A DNA stretch of 64,000 nucleotides from Coxiellaceae bacterium (GTDB lineage Bacteria; Pseudomonadota; Gammaproteobacteria; Comchoanobacterales; Comchoanobacteraceae): the NCBI GenBank assembly GCA_902603055.1, contig CACKTD010000002.1, positions 97,894 through 161,893 on the forward strand. The letters are read 5' to 3'. Below are positions 35,161 to 44,390 of this stretch, in pieces. How positions within the stretch are numbered: position 1 is the stretch's first letter; every line of letters begins with the position of its first letter. The translations under genes were made by a program, and so were the position numbers. The notes beneath the pieces are model-generated. The model saw only the letters and a list, made by a program, of their open reading frames with translations. It did no database searches and was not told the origin of the DNA.

Positions 35161-36390
35161 TTGAAACTTGCAATTTATCTGGCTTTCAAATACACGAGAT
35201 CTAAGTTTAACAAGGGATTTTTATCCTTTTCTGCATGGGTTACTATTATTGGTATCGGTCTTGGGATTGCTGCATTAATACTAACATCTGCAATAATGAG
35301 TGGCTTACAGTCAGCTGTGACAGATAAATTGTATGCAGTTTATGATCAAATCGTAGTTTATCCAAATGGCAACAATGATTTTGACTGGCGAAAAGTTAAT
35401 CAGTCCATCAGTCAAAATAAGTTTGTTGAAAAAGTTTCACCATTCATTGATACTTATGGTTTATTGCAAGCACACAACGCTGCATATCCAGTATTGATTC
35501 GAGGTGTTGACCCATCACTAGAACACAACGTAAATTCTTTTTTAGAAGATGTTGATTTATCAGAAGACCTCAAACAGAAACGCTTTAACTTTATAGCAGC
35601 CAATTCAATCACTCGATCACTAAATATCGACTTAGATCGTCCAATTCGCCTGATGTTACCCAAATTTCAAAGTGGTATAATCGCAAATCAACCGATTCAA
35701 AAAAATATTTACTTGAAAAATACAATTCGTCCTCAGTTTGGATTAAATCAGCAACTTATTTATATGAACCTAAATGATGTCATGCTTTTACTTCGTCAAG
35801 ATCAACCAACAGGCTTTAAAGTTAAGACGATTGATTTTGAATCAGTTGAAAAAGCTCGGGCTTCTCTACAAGCATCACTTCCCAATTTCAACGTGGTAGA
35901 TTGGAGTCAAAATAATCAGCTTTGGATTGAAAATCTTATGATGCAAAAGCGAGTTTTTTCAATATTTTTATTCTTGCTTATTCTGGTGTCCATGTTTTCT
36001 TTAATCGCAAATCTGACAATGCTTGTTGTGGAGAAAAAATCTGAAATTGCTATTTTAAAAACATTAGGAGCTGATGATAATCTCATAATTATGGTATTTG
36101 TGTTTATGGGTTTAATTTTAACATTGATTGGTATATCCCTTGGTGCCACAATCGGACTGCTATTAGTTCATTTTATGGGTCCGGTTTCCCATTTCCTGGA
36201 AAATCTTTTTCAAATAAAGTTCTTTTCGCCTCAATTATGGCCTGTAGATTTTGTTCCTACTAAATTGGTTTGGTCAGAAATTTCATTAATCATAGGCTCT
36301 ACTTTTTTGATTGCTTCTTCAGTTACATTGATTCCTGCTAGACGCGCAACGAAAGTAGAGCCATCAACATTACTTAGTTATAACCAATAG
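35161..36390 (+). CDS. Lipoprotein-releasing permease LolC/LolE (probably single, LolF type)
   Basis: Inner-membrane permease that extracts mature lipoproteins and hands them to LolA. It has an N-terminal span (VTIIGIGLGIAALILTSAIMSG), a large periplasmic domain to about residue 260, and three C-terminal FtsX-like spans including KSEIAILKTLGA and the ending PARRATKVEPSTLLSYNQ. 409 residues. Only one permease accompanies lolD, which suggests a LolF-type homodimer, but a second gene could lie outside the window. Start is TTG 35161; no better start or strong RBS is visible. Confidence 0.92.
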   Translation: MKLAIYLAFKYTRSKFNKGFLSFSAWVTIIGIGLGIAALILTSAIMSGLQSAVTDKLYAVYDQIVVYPNGNNDFDWRKVNQSISQNKFVEKVSPFIDTYGLLQAHNAAYPVLIRGVDPSLEHNVNSFLEDVDLSEDLKQKRFNFIAANSITRSLNIDLDRPIRLMLPKFQSGIIANQPIQKNIYLKNTIRPQFGLNQQLIYMNLNDVMLLLRQDQPTGFKVKTIDFESVEKARASLQASLPNFNVVDWSQNNQLWIENLMMQKRVFSIFLFLLILVSMFSLIANLTMLVVEKKSEIAILKTLGADDNLIIMVFVFMGLILTLIGISLGATIGLLLVHFMGPVSHFLENLFQIKFFSPQLWPVDFVPTKLVWSEISLIIGSTFLIASSVTLIPARRATKVEPSTLLSYNQ

Positions 36391-36391
36391 C

Positions 36392-37033
36392 ATGTCATCA
36401 ATACTTATTTCAAATATATCAAAAGTTTATCAAAATGGAGATGTTCACCAGACTGTTCTTAAGAATATTAGTTTCAAAATATTGCCTGGTCAAAGTATTG
36501 CTTTGTTAGGTGCGTCAGGCTCTGGTAAAAGTACGTTACTACATATTATTTCGGGGTTGCTAAAACCTGATTCAGGATTAATTAAATTTGAAGATGAGTC
36601 TCCAATAAACTTGCAAACACTTGGAATGATCTTTCAATCGCATCATTTAATTATGGAGTTAAGTGTCCTTGAGAATGTTTTGTTGCCACTGCAAATACAA
36701 AATAGTAGTGAATCCCTCAAACATGCCCAATCAGCATTACATGCTGTGGGTTTGAGTGATTTTAAAGAGCATTATCCCAATATGCTATCAGGAGGACAGA
36801 AACAGCGAGTTGCAATTGCTCGTGCGATTGTGACACAACCAAAAATTATAATTGCAGATGAACCTACAGGTAGTCTTGATCATGATAATGCTCAAAACGT
36901 AATGCGTTTATTATTTGAACTCAAGAACCAATTTAAAACCTCTTTAGTAATCGCTACACATGATCTTGATTTTGCAAAAAGATGCGATGTGGTCTTTAAT
37001 ATTAAAAATGGTGATTTAAAAATAGTTTTATAA
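36392..37033 (+). CDS. lolD: Lipoprotein-releasing ATPase LolD
   Basis: ABC ATPase of the MacB/FtsE-LolD group, 213 residues. Walker A is GASGSGKST, followed by the LolD-type [20 protein letters not shown], signature [14 protein letters not shown], Walker [13 protein letters not shown] and switch His in ATHD. It starts 2 nt after the permease gene and its stop overlaps the ribD start. Confidence 0.95.
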   Translation: MSSILISNISKVYQNGDVHQTVLKNISFKILPGQSIALLGASGSGKSTLLHIISGLLKPDSGLIKFEDESPINLQTLGMIFQSHHLIMELSVLENVLLPLQIQNSSESLKHAQSALHAVGLSDFKEHYPNMLSGGQKQRVAIARAIVTQPKIIIADEPTGSLDHDNAQNVMRLLFELKNQFKTSLVIATHDLDFAKRCDVVFNIKNGDLKIVL

Positions 37034-37992
37034 TGTATCAGTATTTTGATTATTGTTTAAATCTAGCTCAAAAATATTATTGTAAAACAAATCCTCAGGT
37101 AGGGGCTGTTATTGTCTATAATGGCAAAATAATAGCAAGTGGATACCATCGAGGGCCAGGGTCTAATCACGCTGAAATTGAGGCTCTAGCCAACCTAAAA
37201 CAAAAAATTAATCCAGAAATGGCAATGTTCGTATCATTAGAGCCATGCAATCACGTAGGTAAAACTAACCCTTGCACTCACGCTATTATTCAGTCAGGTA
37301 TTAAGAACGTATTTTATGCTGTATCTGATAATAATCCAGATGTGTCTGGAGCAGGGCATGCATATTTAAAACAAAATGGTGTAAACGCAAGTCATATCAA
37401 CCATCGATCAAGTTACTTATTTTATCAGCCTTACTTACGATGGAATAAACATCGCAAACCATGGTTTCATTTAAAGCAAGCACAAACAATTAACAATGTA
37501 ATCGGAATTGAAAATCAGCGTCTATTCATTACAGGTCATCAAGCAAATGCTTGGACTATGAGGGAGCGATTAAAGTCAGATGCTCTGGTTGTATCTGCGC
37601 GCACTATTTTAACTGATGACCCAAAGCTAACTGTTCGGATGGATGGAAAAGAGTTACTTAAACCACTAATTGTGATCGGTCGTAATTTGGATATGTCTAA
37701 TTTTTCACAGTACAAAAATCGCCCAATTCATTTGATTGTAAATATTGATGATCTTGAGGCAACGTGTATTAAGCATAATTACCGACAATTGCTGGTTGAA
37801 TGTGGAGCAGAAATGGGGTCGCTCTTAATTCAAAAAAGAATAATTAATCAAATTTCAATCCTTAGATCGACAAAAACAATAAAAAATGAGGGTGCTATTT
37901 TTGGAATAACACCCTCTGATAGAGCTTTTAATAAAGTAAGTTTAACTTCTTTGGGTAACGATTACCTTGAATCGTACTTCTCAACTATCTAG
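37033..37992 (+). CDS. ribD: Bifunctional riboflavin biosynthesis deaminase/reductase RibD
   Basis: Catalyses steps two and three after GTP cyclohydrolase II in riboflavin synthesis. The N-terminal deaminase has its zinc ligands in SNHAEIEAL and EPCNHVGKTNPC. The C-terminal reductase has RERLKSDALVVSARTILTDDP and ends near LLVECGAEMGSLLIQ. 319 residues, shorter than the usual 360-370, mainly in the reductase. It overlaps lolD by one base. The next rib genes are 4.7 kb away. Confidence 0.95.
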   Translation: MYQYFDYCLNLAQKYYCKTNPQVGAVIVYNGKIIASGYHRGPGSNHAEIEALANLKQKINPEMAMFVSLEPCNHVGKTNPCTHAIIQSGIKNVFYAVSDNNPDVSGAGHAYLKQNGVNASHINHRSSYLFYQPYLRWNKHRKPWFHLKQAQTINNVIGIENQRLFITGHQANAWTMRERLKSDALVVSARTILTDDPKLTVRMDGKELLKPLIVIGRNLDMSNFSQYKNRPIHLIVNIDDLEATCIKHNYRQLLVECGAEMGSLLIQKRIINQISILRSTKTIKNEGAIFGITPSDRAFNKVSLTSLGNDYLESYFSTI

Positions 37993-38107
37993 TTTTGCTG
38001 ACCTTTGTTATGGCATTGCCGCCAGCAGCAATGTCTTGACCAACTCCACCAATTGTATTGCAACCTGTTAAAAAAATAATAAAACTCAAAACTAAAAAGG
38101 TTCTCAT
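37985..38107 (-). CDS. Entericidin-like small lipoprotein
   Basis: A 40-residue peptide from ATG 38107 to TAG 37985-37987. It has a short signal sequence, the lipobox LTGC with Cys16, then GCNTIGGVGQDIAAGGNAITK. The pattern GCNTxxGxGxDIxxxGxAI matches the EcnA/EcnB entericidin family closely. E. coli EcnB is a bacteriolytic lipoprotein and EcnA its antidote; many bacteria have single members of unclear role. It lies directly downstream of the membrane-protein gene at 38109 (1 nt apart) and its end overlaps convergent ribD by 8 nt. Confidence 0.85.
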   Translation of the reverse strand: MRTFLVLSFIIFLTGCNTIGGVGQDIAAGGNAITKVSKTR

Positions 38108-38108
38108 A

Positions 38109-38747
38109 TTAGGCGCCTCGTTTTGTTTTAGCAGTTTTTTTGGTTGGTTTAGCTTTTACAGCTTTTACCTTTTTAACAACAGCTTTCTTCTTTGATGACA
38201 TAAATTTAACAAAAGTGAACTTAAATTTTGGAAAATATAAAGTTGGTAGTTTAAATTTTGGCAGTTTAAAAGATAGCTTTTTACCTAACCAATTACAAAA
38301 GTCATTACTTATTAACATTAGAATTGCAATAATATTCAATATTAAAAATAAATGATTTGTAATGAATGTTGTAGATAAAACCGTTGTAGATAAAGGCAAC
38401 GTATACTTATAAACAATTAAGATACATGATTTAAAAAATGCTAATAAAATTACAAATGGTATTAACCCTTTATAGTATCTTGCTACACTAAATAAAAATA
38501 CAAGATCTATAATTCGATTCGTTCCAAGCATTTGGAAAAGTTTTTCTGTAAGTTCTCTTCCTGCTTTTGAAAAATCAAATAAGTTAATTTGATGATAAGT
38601 ATTAGCTGTAATATGTGGTAATAGAATATGTGTTATTGTATTCCATGCCGTTATTAAGACTATAAAATAAAAATAAAGCTTAACCAGCCTAGGGCCAGTG
38701 TAGTGTATTGCATCTTTTGGAAAAAAGATTTGTGATAAATGTTTCAT
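38109..38747 (-). CDS. Membrane protein with lysine-rich C-terminal tail
   Basis: 212 residues of unknown function. About four hydrophobic spans lie in the first 150 residues (for example LYFYFIVLITAWNTITHILL and LFLILNIIAILMLIS). After FCNWLGKKLS comes a segment with repeated short PKF/LP units, and then a tail of about 35 residues composed mostly of Lys, Ala, Val and Thr (KKKAVVKKVKAVKAKPTKK). Such tails bind nucleic acids or acidic membranes. It is divergent from the aap operon and followed at once by the entericidin-like gene. Confidence 0.65.
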   Translation of the reverse strand: MKHLSQIFFPKDAIHYTGPRLVKLYFYFIVLITAWNTITHILLPHITANTYHQINLFDFSKAGRELTEKLFQMLGTNRIIDLVFLFSVARYYKGLIPFVILLAFFKSCILIVYKYTLPLSTTVLSTTFITNHLFLILNIIAILMLISNDFCNWLGKKLSFKLPKFKLPTLYFPKFKFTFVKFMSSKKKAVVKKVKAVKAKPTKKTAKTKRGA

Positions 38748-38865
38748 AAAAACTCCATGTATTTAATTAAACTTACTATATTCCTATAGAAAATATTTAT
38801 AATTTTGTCAAATATTATCTTGTTTTTTTATTCAAATTATGTGAATTTGTATATGGGGGAATCGT

Positions 38866-39861
38866 ATGCTTTCAAAACTTTTATATATTTTTGTTCTAAT
38901 ATTTTCAGTTTCAATTGCTGACACACTGGATGACGTGAAAAAACGTGGTTATTTAAAATGTGGTGTGAACCCAGGTCTTACTGGCTTTAGCCAAATTGAT
39001 AATAATGGCCAGTATGTTGGTTTTGACATTGATTATTGTAAGGTGATATCAACTGCAATATTCAATGATCCAAATCGTGTAGAGTATAAACCCTTATCCA
39101 GCAAGATTAGGTTTACTGCATTAAACTCAAAAGATGTTGATGTATTAGTTCGAAATACAACTTGGACAATGACAAGAGATACGTCTCTAGGAATTAGTTT
39201 TGGACATATTACTTTCTATGATGGTCAAGGTTTTATGGTTCCTAAAGATTTAAACATACAATCAACCAAAGATCTGAATGGAGCTTCCATCTGTGTAGTG
39301 CAGGGTACTACAACTGAGCTTAACTTAGCTGATTACTTTAATCGTAATCGAATGATTTATCAAACAGTAAGTTTTGAAACGTATGATCAAGCAATAGCTG
39401 CTTACCAGAGTAAACGTTGTGATGTTATAACAGCAGATAAATCAGCATTATCTGGTTTGATGACTATTTTAAAAAATCCTTCAGATCACGTAATTTTAGA
39501 TGAAAAGATATCAAGGGAGCCATTAGCTATTGTTGTTAGAGATGATGATGATACATGGAGAAAGATCATTAACTGGTCAGTTTTTGTTACCATTATTGCA
39601 GAAGCGGAATCAATAAATTCTACGAATGTTTCTGAAATGCGGAGTGTCCGTCATCCAATATTAAACCAAATGATCCGCTCACCTGCTGCTATTGATTTGG
39701 GTTTAGACGAGGAATTCGGATTTAATATAATTGAAAAGGTAGGTAACTATGGTGAAATATTTGATCGAAATCTTGGTAAGTTGTCTAAAATCAATCTTGA
39801 TCGTGGTGAGAATGCATTGTGGTTAAATGGTGGATTGCAATACGCACCTCCAATCCGATAA
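38866..39861 (+). CDS. aapJ: General L-amino acid-binding protein AapJ
   Basis: Periplasmic binding protein, 331 residues with signal peptide (LLYIFVLIFSVSIAD). The family blocks are DDVKKRGYLKCGVNPGLTGF, GFDIDYCKVI, RNTTWTMTRD, YDGQGFMV, CDVITADKSAL and the C-terminal YGEIFDRNLG. These match AapJ of the broad-specificity L-amino-acid transporter. First gene of a complete JQMP operon. Confidence 0.94.
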   Translation: MLSKLLYIFVLIFSVSIADTLDDVKKRGYLKCGVNPGLTGFSQIDNNGQYVGFDIDYCKVISTAIFNDPNRVEYKPLSSKIRFTALNSKDVDVLVRNTTWTMTRDTSLGISFGHITFYDGQGFMVPKDLNIQSTKDLNGASICVVQGTTTELNLADYFNRNRMIYQTVSFETYDQAIAAYQSKRCDVITADKSALSGLMTILKNPSDHVILDEKISREPLAIVVRDDDDTWRKIINWSVFVTIIAEAESINSTNVSEMRSVRHPILNQMIRSPAAIDLGLDEEFGFNIIEKVGNYGEIFDRNLGKLSKINLDRGENALWLNGGLQYAPPIR

Positions 39862-39872
39862 AAGCATAAGAT

Positions 39873-40952
39873 ATGCTTTTAACAGATTTCACTTTACTTA
39901 GAAAAGTCATTTCTTACTTTATTTGTATTTCAATATGTATATTTACGTTAGTTTATTTTATACAAAATCTTGATTTCAATTTCTTATTTATTCGAAGTGG
40001 TTTTGATATTACAAATTCCTTCTTGAAGCACTCATCATCGTTATCAAATTTTCATGCATTACAAGTTAGTATCATAAATACTTTGATTGTAAGTGCTTGC
40101 GCAATGATAGCCTCTATTTTAATATCTGTTTTTTGCACGCTGTTATCATTTATACCGAACATTTTTTTAAAAGTATTGATAAGAAGTATGATTCAATTAG
40201 TTCGTAATACACCACTATTGTTACAGATATTTTTTTGGTATCAGCTCATGTTATTCCAATTACCTGTGGTATCAAATAGCATTCACTTTTTTGGATTTAT
40301 AATTAATAATCGTGGTTTTTATTTCCCATCATATAATCTTAATGCTTTGTTAATTGTGTTTTCATTTGGAACTGGGTTAGTAATATTATTTAAAATTTAC
40401 AGATCCTTCATTAATTATCACAATAAATCATTTCTTTTACTCATTTCTTTGGTCTCATTCACACTTGTATATTTTATTCTACCATCTCCCAGTTATCCTG
40501 AAGTTGATAGGTTTAATGTACTTGGTGGGGGAAGAATATATCCTGAATTTATAGGCTTATTTTTAGGATTAACTATCTATACTAGTGCCTTTTTAATAAT
40601 TGTAATTCAAAATGGCTTTAATTCTATTCCAAAGGCCCAAATTGAGTCTGCTAAGGCATTAGGTTTTAATTTAGTACAAAGAGTCATGTTGATATTTCTA
40701 CCCATTTCAATGCCTCACATTATTCCACCTTCTCTTAACCTACTTCTAAACCAAACTAAAGATTCCTCTTTAGGGGTCGTCATTGGTTTTCCAGAAATTG
40801 TCAGTGTATTTGCTGGAACCGTACTTAACCAAACGGGAAAGGCCACTGAAATTATTTTCATAACAATGCTAGTGTATATGTTTATTAACTTATCATTTTC
40901 GTTAGTAGTAAATCTTTATAATCGAAAAATAAGGACCTGGTATGCGCCTTAA
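39873..40952 (+). CDS. aapQ: L-amino acid ABC transporter permease AapQ
   Basis: 359 residues with an N-terminal span (VISYFICISICIFTLVYFI), the large AapQ-type periplasmic loop and the permease core. The region RNTPLLLQIFFWYQL is typical, the EAA loop is QIESAKALGFNLVQRV, and TKDSSLGVVIGFPEIVS is near the C-terminus. It begins 11 nt after aapJ and overlaps aapM. Confidence 0.94.
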   Translation: MLLTDFTLLRKVISYFICISICIFTLVYFIQNLDFNFLFIRSGFDITNSFLKHSSSLSNFHALQVSIINTLIVSACAMIASILISVFCTLLSFIPNIFLKVLIRSMIQLVRNTPLLLQIFFWYQLMLFQLPVVSNSIHFFGFIINNRGFYFPSYNLNALLIVFSFGTGLVILFKIYRSFINYHNKSFLLLISLVSFTLVYFILPSPSYPEVDRFNVLGGGRIYPEFIGLFLGLTIYTSAFLIIVIQNGFNSIPKAQIESAKALGFNLVQRVMLIFLPISMPHIIPPSLNLLLNQTKDSSLGVVIGFPEIVSVFAGTVLNQTGKATEIIFITMLVYMFINLSFSLVVNLYNRKIRTWYAP

Positions 40953-41946
40953 CCAATTATTATATCAAGTTCCTTTAACTCTCTTTTTTCTCTTTGTTTT
41001 CTATCAGTTTTTTGACTGGGCAATTTATCATGCTCATTGGAGTGGAGATGTTTCCTTATGCCAGGATACTCAGGGAGCATGTTGGATTTATGTTCGCTCT
41101 AACTTTCAATTGTTAATGTACGGACTATATCCTAAGCCTGAGCAGTGGCGCGTTTCTCTAGTAATGTTATTTGTTTTGGTTAATACATTGTTTGTAGTGA
41201 TACCAAAATTTAATCACTCTAGAATACCTATTATTTCCTTTTTTTCAGTTCTACCAGTTACTGTAACTATTTTAATGTATGGTGGATTTGGTCTGGAGAC
41301 AGTACCTACAGCATTCTGGGGTGGCTTCAGTCTTAATGTTTTAATGAGTGTTTTTACAGTATTCTTTTCATTTCCAATTGGTATCTTTTTAGCAATTTGT
41401 AGACAATCTAATAATGAGGTAATTAGTTTTTTTTCTACTTTAATAATAGAGGTAACTCGAAGTGTCCCTTTGATTACATTAATTTTTATTGGTGCAGTAG
41501 TAATGCCTTATATGTTTGAGCAATCTTTCATGCCAGACCGCTTGATTCGTGTAATGGCAATGATGATATTATTTTCTGCATGTTATTTTGCTGAAATAAT
41601 AAGAGGTGGAATTCAGTCAATTCCACCAAGTCAAGTAGATGCTGGTAAAAGCCTTGGTTTTTCAACGTTCAAAAGCAACTTATTTATTGTATTACCACAG
41701 GCAATTATGATATCAATTCCACCGATTGTAAATCAGATTGTTCTCATTATAAAATCAACGACCTTAGTGACTATCGTTAGTATTTTTGATATATTAACAA
41801 TCATGCGTTCATCAATCACTAATTTAGAGTGGGCTAGTTTTTACATTGAGGCTTATTTGTTCAATGGATTATGTTTCTGGCTTCTATGCTATTCATTAAC
41901 TTTATTTGGACGTTATTATGAAAACTTCTATCAATTACAGCGATGA
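40942..41946 (+). CDS. aapM: L-amino acid ABC transporter permease AapM
   Basis: 334 residues. Typical features are GGFSLNVLMSVFTVFFSFPIG, RSVPLITLIFIGAVV, the EAA loop SQVDAGKSLGFSTFKS, and KSTTLVTIVSIFDI. It overlaps aapQ by 11 nt and aapP by 4 nt, which suggests translational coupling. Confidence 0.94.
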   Translation: MRLNQLLYQVPLTLFFLFVFYQFFDWAIYHAHWSGDVSLCQDTQGACWIYVRSNFQLLMYGLYPKPEQWRVSLVMLFVLVNTLFVVIPKFNHSRIPIISFFSVLPVTVTILMYGGFGLETVPTAFWGGFSLNVLMSVFTVFFSFPIGIFLAICRQSNNEVISFFSTLIIEVTRSVPLITLIFIGAVVMPYMFEQSFMPDRLIRVMAMMILFSACYFAEIIRGGIQSIPPSQVDAGKSLGFSTFKSNLFIVLPQAIMISIPPIVNQIVLIIKSTTLVTIVSIFDILTIMRSSITNLEWASFYIEAYLFNGLCFWLLCYSLTLFGRYYENFYQLQR

Positions 41947-42689
41947 ATAACGAATCCATACAAATTTCTTTCAAGAACGTATTTAAAGTTTTTAATAAGC
42001 TAGAGGTATTGAAAGATATAAACCTAGATATTAATAAAGGTGAGAAAATTGTTTTATGTGGACCATCTGGTTCTGGAAAATCAACTTTGATCAGATGCAT
42101 TAATGGACTTGAGACTGTTGATCAGGGATCTGTTGTTGTAAATGATGTAAAATTACCGAGTGAGGTTTCAAAACTTCCTTTACTGCGAAAATCAATTGGT
42201 ATGGTTTTTCAACAGTTTAATCTTTTCCCACATTTAACAGTGCTTAAAAATTGTACATTAGCACCAGAGAAAGTTCTTGGTCTTTCTCCAAAAGAGGCCA
42301 AAAGTATTGCTGAGGAGTATTTAGATCGTGTTGGTATATTGAATAAAGCCAATGATTATCCAGTTAAGCTTTCAGGTGGACAACAGCAACGAGCTGCAAT
42401 TGCTAGGGCACTTTGTATGTCTCCCGAAATTATGTTATTTGATGAGCCAACATCGGCATTAGACCCTGAGATGGTGAGTGAGGTTCTTGAAGTAATGAGG
42501 GAGTTGACATCATCAGGTATAACCATGATATGTGTTACGCATGAAATGCGCTTTGCTCAAAAAATTGCTGATAGAATTTGTTTTCTTGCGGATGGAGAAA
42601 TATTAGAAATGAATAATCCTCATGAGTTTTTCACTCAACCAAAACACCCACGGCTTAAAACATTTTTATCGCAAATAATTCCGGATTAA
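41943..42689 (+). CDS. aapP: Amino-acid ABC transporter ATPase AapP
   Basis: GlnQ/HisP-type ATPase, 248 residues. Walker A GPSGSGKST, FQQFNLFPHLTVLKN, signature LSGGQQQRAAIARA, Walker B IMLFDEPTSALDPEM, switch His in VTHEM. It is the only amino-acid transporter ATPase in this window, so it may also energise the permeases at 10179-12090, which have no ATPase gene. The ribE start follows after 1 nt. Confidence 0.95.
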   Translation: MNNESIQISFKNVFKVFNKLEVLKDINLDINKGEKIVLCGPSGSGKSTLIRCINGLETVDQGSVVVNDVKLPSEVSKLPLLRKSIGMVFQQFNLFPHLTVLKNCTLAPEKVLGLSPKEAKSIAEEYLDRVGILNKANDYPVKLSGGQQQRAAIARALCMSPEIMLFDEPTSALDPEMVSEVLEVMRELTSSGITMICVTHEMRFAQKIADRICFLADGEILEMNNPHEFFTQPKHPRLKTFLSQIIPD

Positions 42690-42690
42690 T

Positions 42691-43293
42691 ATGTTTTCTG
42701 GGATTATTGAAGAAAAAACAAAAATAATTAAACTTGATACGATTGGCAATTCAATTAATCTTTTATTGCGGCCTTCTTTTATATCCTCAGTTGTTCTTGG
42801 TGAAAGTATATCAATTAATGGTGTATGTTTAACCGTAGCTCATATCGATCAAAGAAAAGGTATCACATTTAATCTTTCTCCTGAAACCATGTTTAGAACA
42901 AACTTTAATCATTTTTCAACTGGTGATTTTGTAAATTTGGAGCGCTCTGTAAAGTTGGGTCAGCCACTTGATGGACATCTGGTTTATGGTCATGTAGATA
43001 CTACGACTAAGATTGGAAGCATTGAAAAAGTGGGGGATTATTTTAAAATCATCCTTCACACTCCATCAGATGGTAAGCAGTATCTCAATGAAAAAGGGTC
43101 GATTTCAATTAACGGAATTAGTCTGACAATTAATGCAGTGCACTCAAATACATTCGATTTGATGATCATACCTCATACATGGAAAGTTACTAATTTAGTT
43201 GATTTACATAATGACGCAATTGTAAATATTGAGTATGATAATATTGCTAAGATAATTTTTTCACAGTTAAAGTTTTTAAAGAATGTTAAATAA
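42691..43293 (+). CDS. ribE: Riboflavin synthase, alpha chain
   Basis: Dismutates two molecules of 6,7-dimethyl-8-ribityllumazine to riboflavin. Two homologous lumazine-binding halves are visible: MFSGIIEE with SISINGVCLTV in the first, and GHLVYGHVDTTTKI with SISINGISLTI in the second. 200 residues, as usual. It starts 1 nt after aapP and overlaps ribB by 11 nt. Confidence 0.96.
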   Translation: MFSGIIEEKTKIIKLDTIGNSINLLLRPSFISSVVLGESISINGVCLTVAHIDQRKGITFNLSPETMFRTNFNHFSTGDFVNLERSVKLGQPLDGHLVYGHVDTTTKIGSIEKVGDYFKIILHTPSDGKQYLNEKGSISINGISLTINAVHSNTFDLMIIPHTWKVTNLVDLHNDAIVNIEYDNIAKIIFSQLKFLKNVK

Positions 43294-43882
43294 AAATAAA
43301 TTAAATGATTTTGCACGGGGTAAACCATTAGTTGTATTTGATGAGGAATCTCGTGAAAATGAGGGAGATATTATCATTGCAGGTTCAATGCTAACTCCAG
43401 AACAAGTCAATTGGGTCACTAAATATGCTCGTGGTTTAGTATGTATTGCTATTTCGTATAGTCGTGCTACAGAGCTATGCTTGGAGCCAATGCCAGTTAA
43501 GGGGCCATCTAAATTTCAGACTCCGTTTGTTCAGTCTATAGAGGCTGCGGAAGGTGTGACAACTGGTATATCGGCATTTGATCGTTGTAGAACAATTAAT
43601 TTGGCCTCCAAAACAATACCCAATAGATTAGATTTTGTTTCTCCCGGGCATATTTTTCCATGTCGCGCTGCTTCTAATTTACTTTTAGAAAGAAAAGGTC
43701 ATACTGAGGCTGCTGTGGCACTATGTAAATATGCAAATATACCTGAATGTGCTTTAATATGTGAAATCATGGCTGATGATGGCAATATGCTAAATTGGGA
43801 GGGGTTAAAAAAGTTTGCCATAAAATGGAAATTAGATTTAATTAGTATTCAAGATATCATTGATTTTCAATCAAAAATTTAG
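43283..43882 (+). CDS. ribB: 3,4-dihydroxy-2-butanone 4-phosphate synthase
   Basis: Makes the four-carbon unit for lumazine from ribulose 5-phosphate. The acidic active-site loop is DEESRENEGDII near residues 20-31, with RASNLLLERKGHTEAAVAL (usually RxGHTEAAVDL) and CEIMADDGNML farther on. 199 residues, so a stand-alone RibB with no GTP cyclohydrolase II fusion. It overlaps ribE. Confidence 0.95.
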   Translation: MLNKNKLNDFARGKPLVVFDEESRENEGDIIIAGSMLTPEQVNWVTKYARGLVCIAISYSRATELCLEPMPVKGPSKFQTPFVQSIEAAEGVTTGISAFDRCRTINLASKTIPNRLDFVSPGHIFPCRAASNLLLERKGHTEAAVALCKYANIPECALICEIMADDGNMLNWEGLKKFAIKWKLDLISIQDIIDFQSKI

Positions 43883-43954
43883 CATAATTTATCTACTTGT
43901 ACATAGATACATCAGATAACATTATCAGTGAGTAAAAGTTTTTAAGAGGTGAAA

Positions 43955-44386
43955 ATGAAGAATCCGAATATTGCAATTGTTGTAAGTCAGTTTAATGAAA
44001 AAATTTCATCTACTTTATTGGATTCTGCCATTAATTATCTTAAATTTAAGTTTGATGAAGATTATGAACCTGAAATTTATAAGGTCTTTGGGGCTGTAGA
44101 GGTTCCTTTGGCATGTCAGAGAGTATTGAATCATAACAAACGAATTGATGCTATTGTGGCATTAGGTGCAGTTATTCGAGGTGAGACTAATCATTACGAC
44201 TATGTTTGTAATATGGTATCTACAGGCTGTATGGATGTTATGTTAAAGTTTAATCGCCCCATTGGTTTTGGAATTTTAACCGTTGAAAGCTTTGATCAAG
44301 CACTTGCGCGTACCGGTGGCGGTAAGGATAAAGCAGTAGAGACTGTTGATGCAGTAATTGATTTTCTAGAAAAAATACCTGAGTAG
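43955..44386 (+). CDS. ribH: 6,7-dimethyl-8-ribityllumazine synthase
   Basis: Condenses the RibB product with the pyrimidine from RibD. Blocks: IAIVVSQFNEKIS, FGAVEVPLACQRV, ALGAVIRGETNHYDYV and FGILTVESFDQALAR. 143 residues, slightly short. ATG 43955 has an AGAGGTG ribosome-binding site; the in-frame GTG at 43949 lies inside that site and is unlikely. The usual nusB neighbour is absent. Confidence 0.95.
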   Translation: MKNPNIAIVVSQFNEKISSTLLDSAINYLKFKFDEDYEPEIYKVFGAVEVPLACQRVLNHNKRIDAIVALGAVIRGETNHYDYVCNMVSTGCMDVMLKFNRPIGFGILTVESFDQALARTGGGKDKAVETVDAVIDFLEKIPE

Positions 44387-44390
44387 TGGA

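Noticed and set aside
42660..42700. FMN riboswitch before ribE
   Set aside because: Only 1 nt separates aapP and ribE, so there is no leader; the gap before ribH (43883-43954) is too short and lacks the conserved structure.
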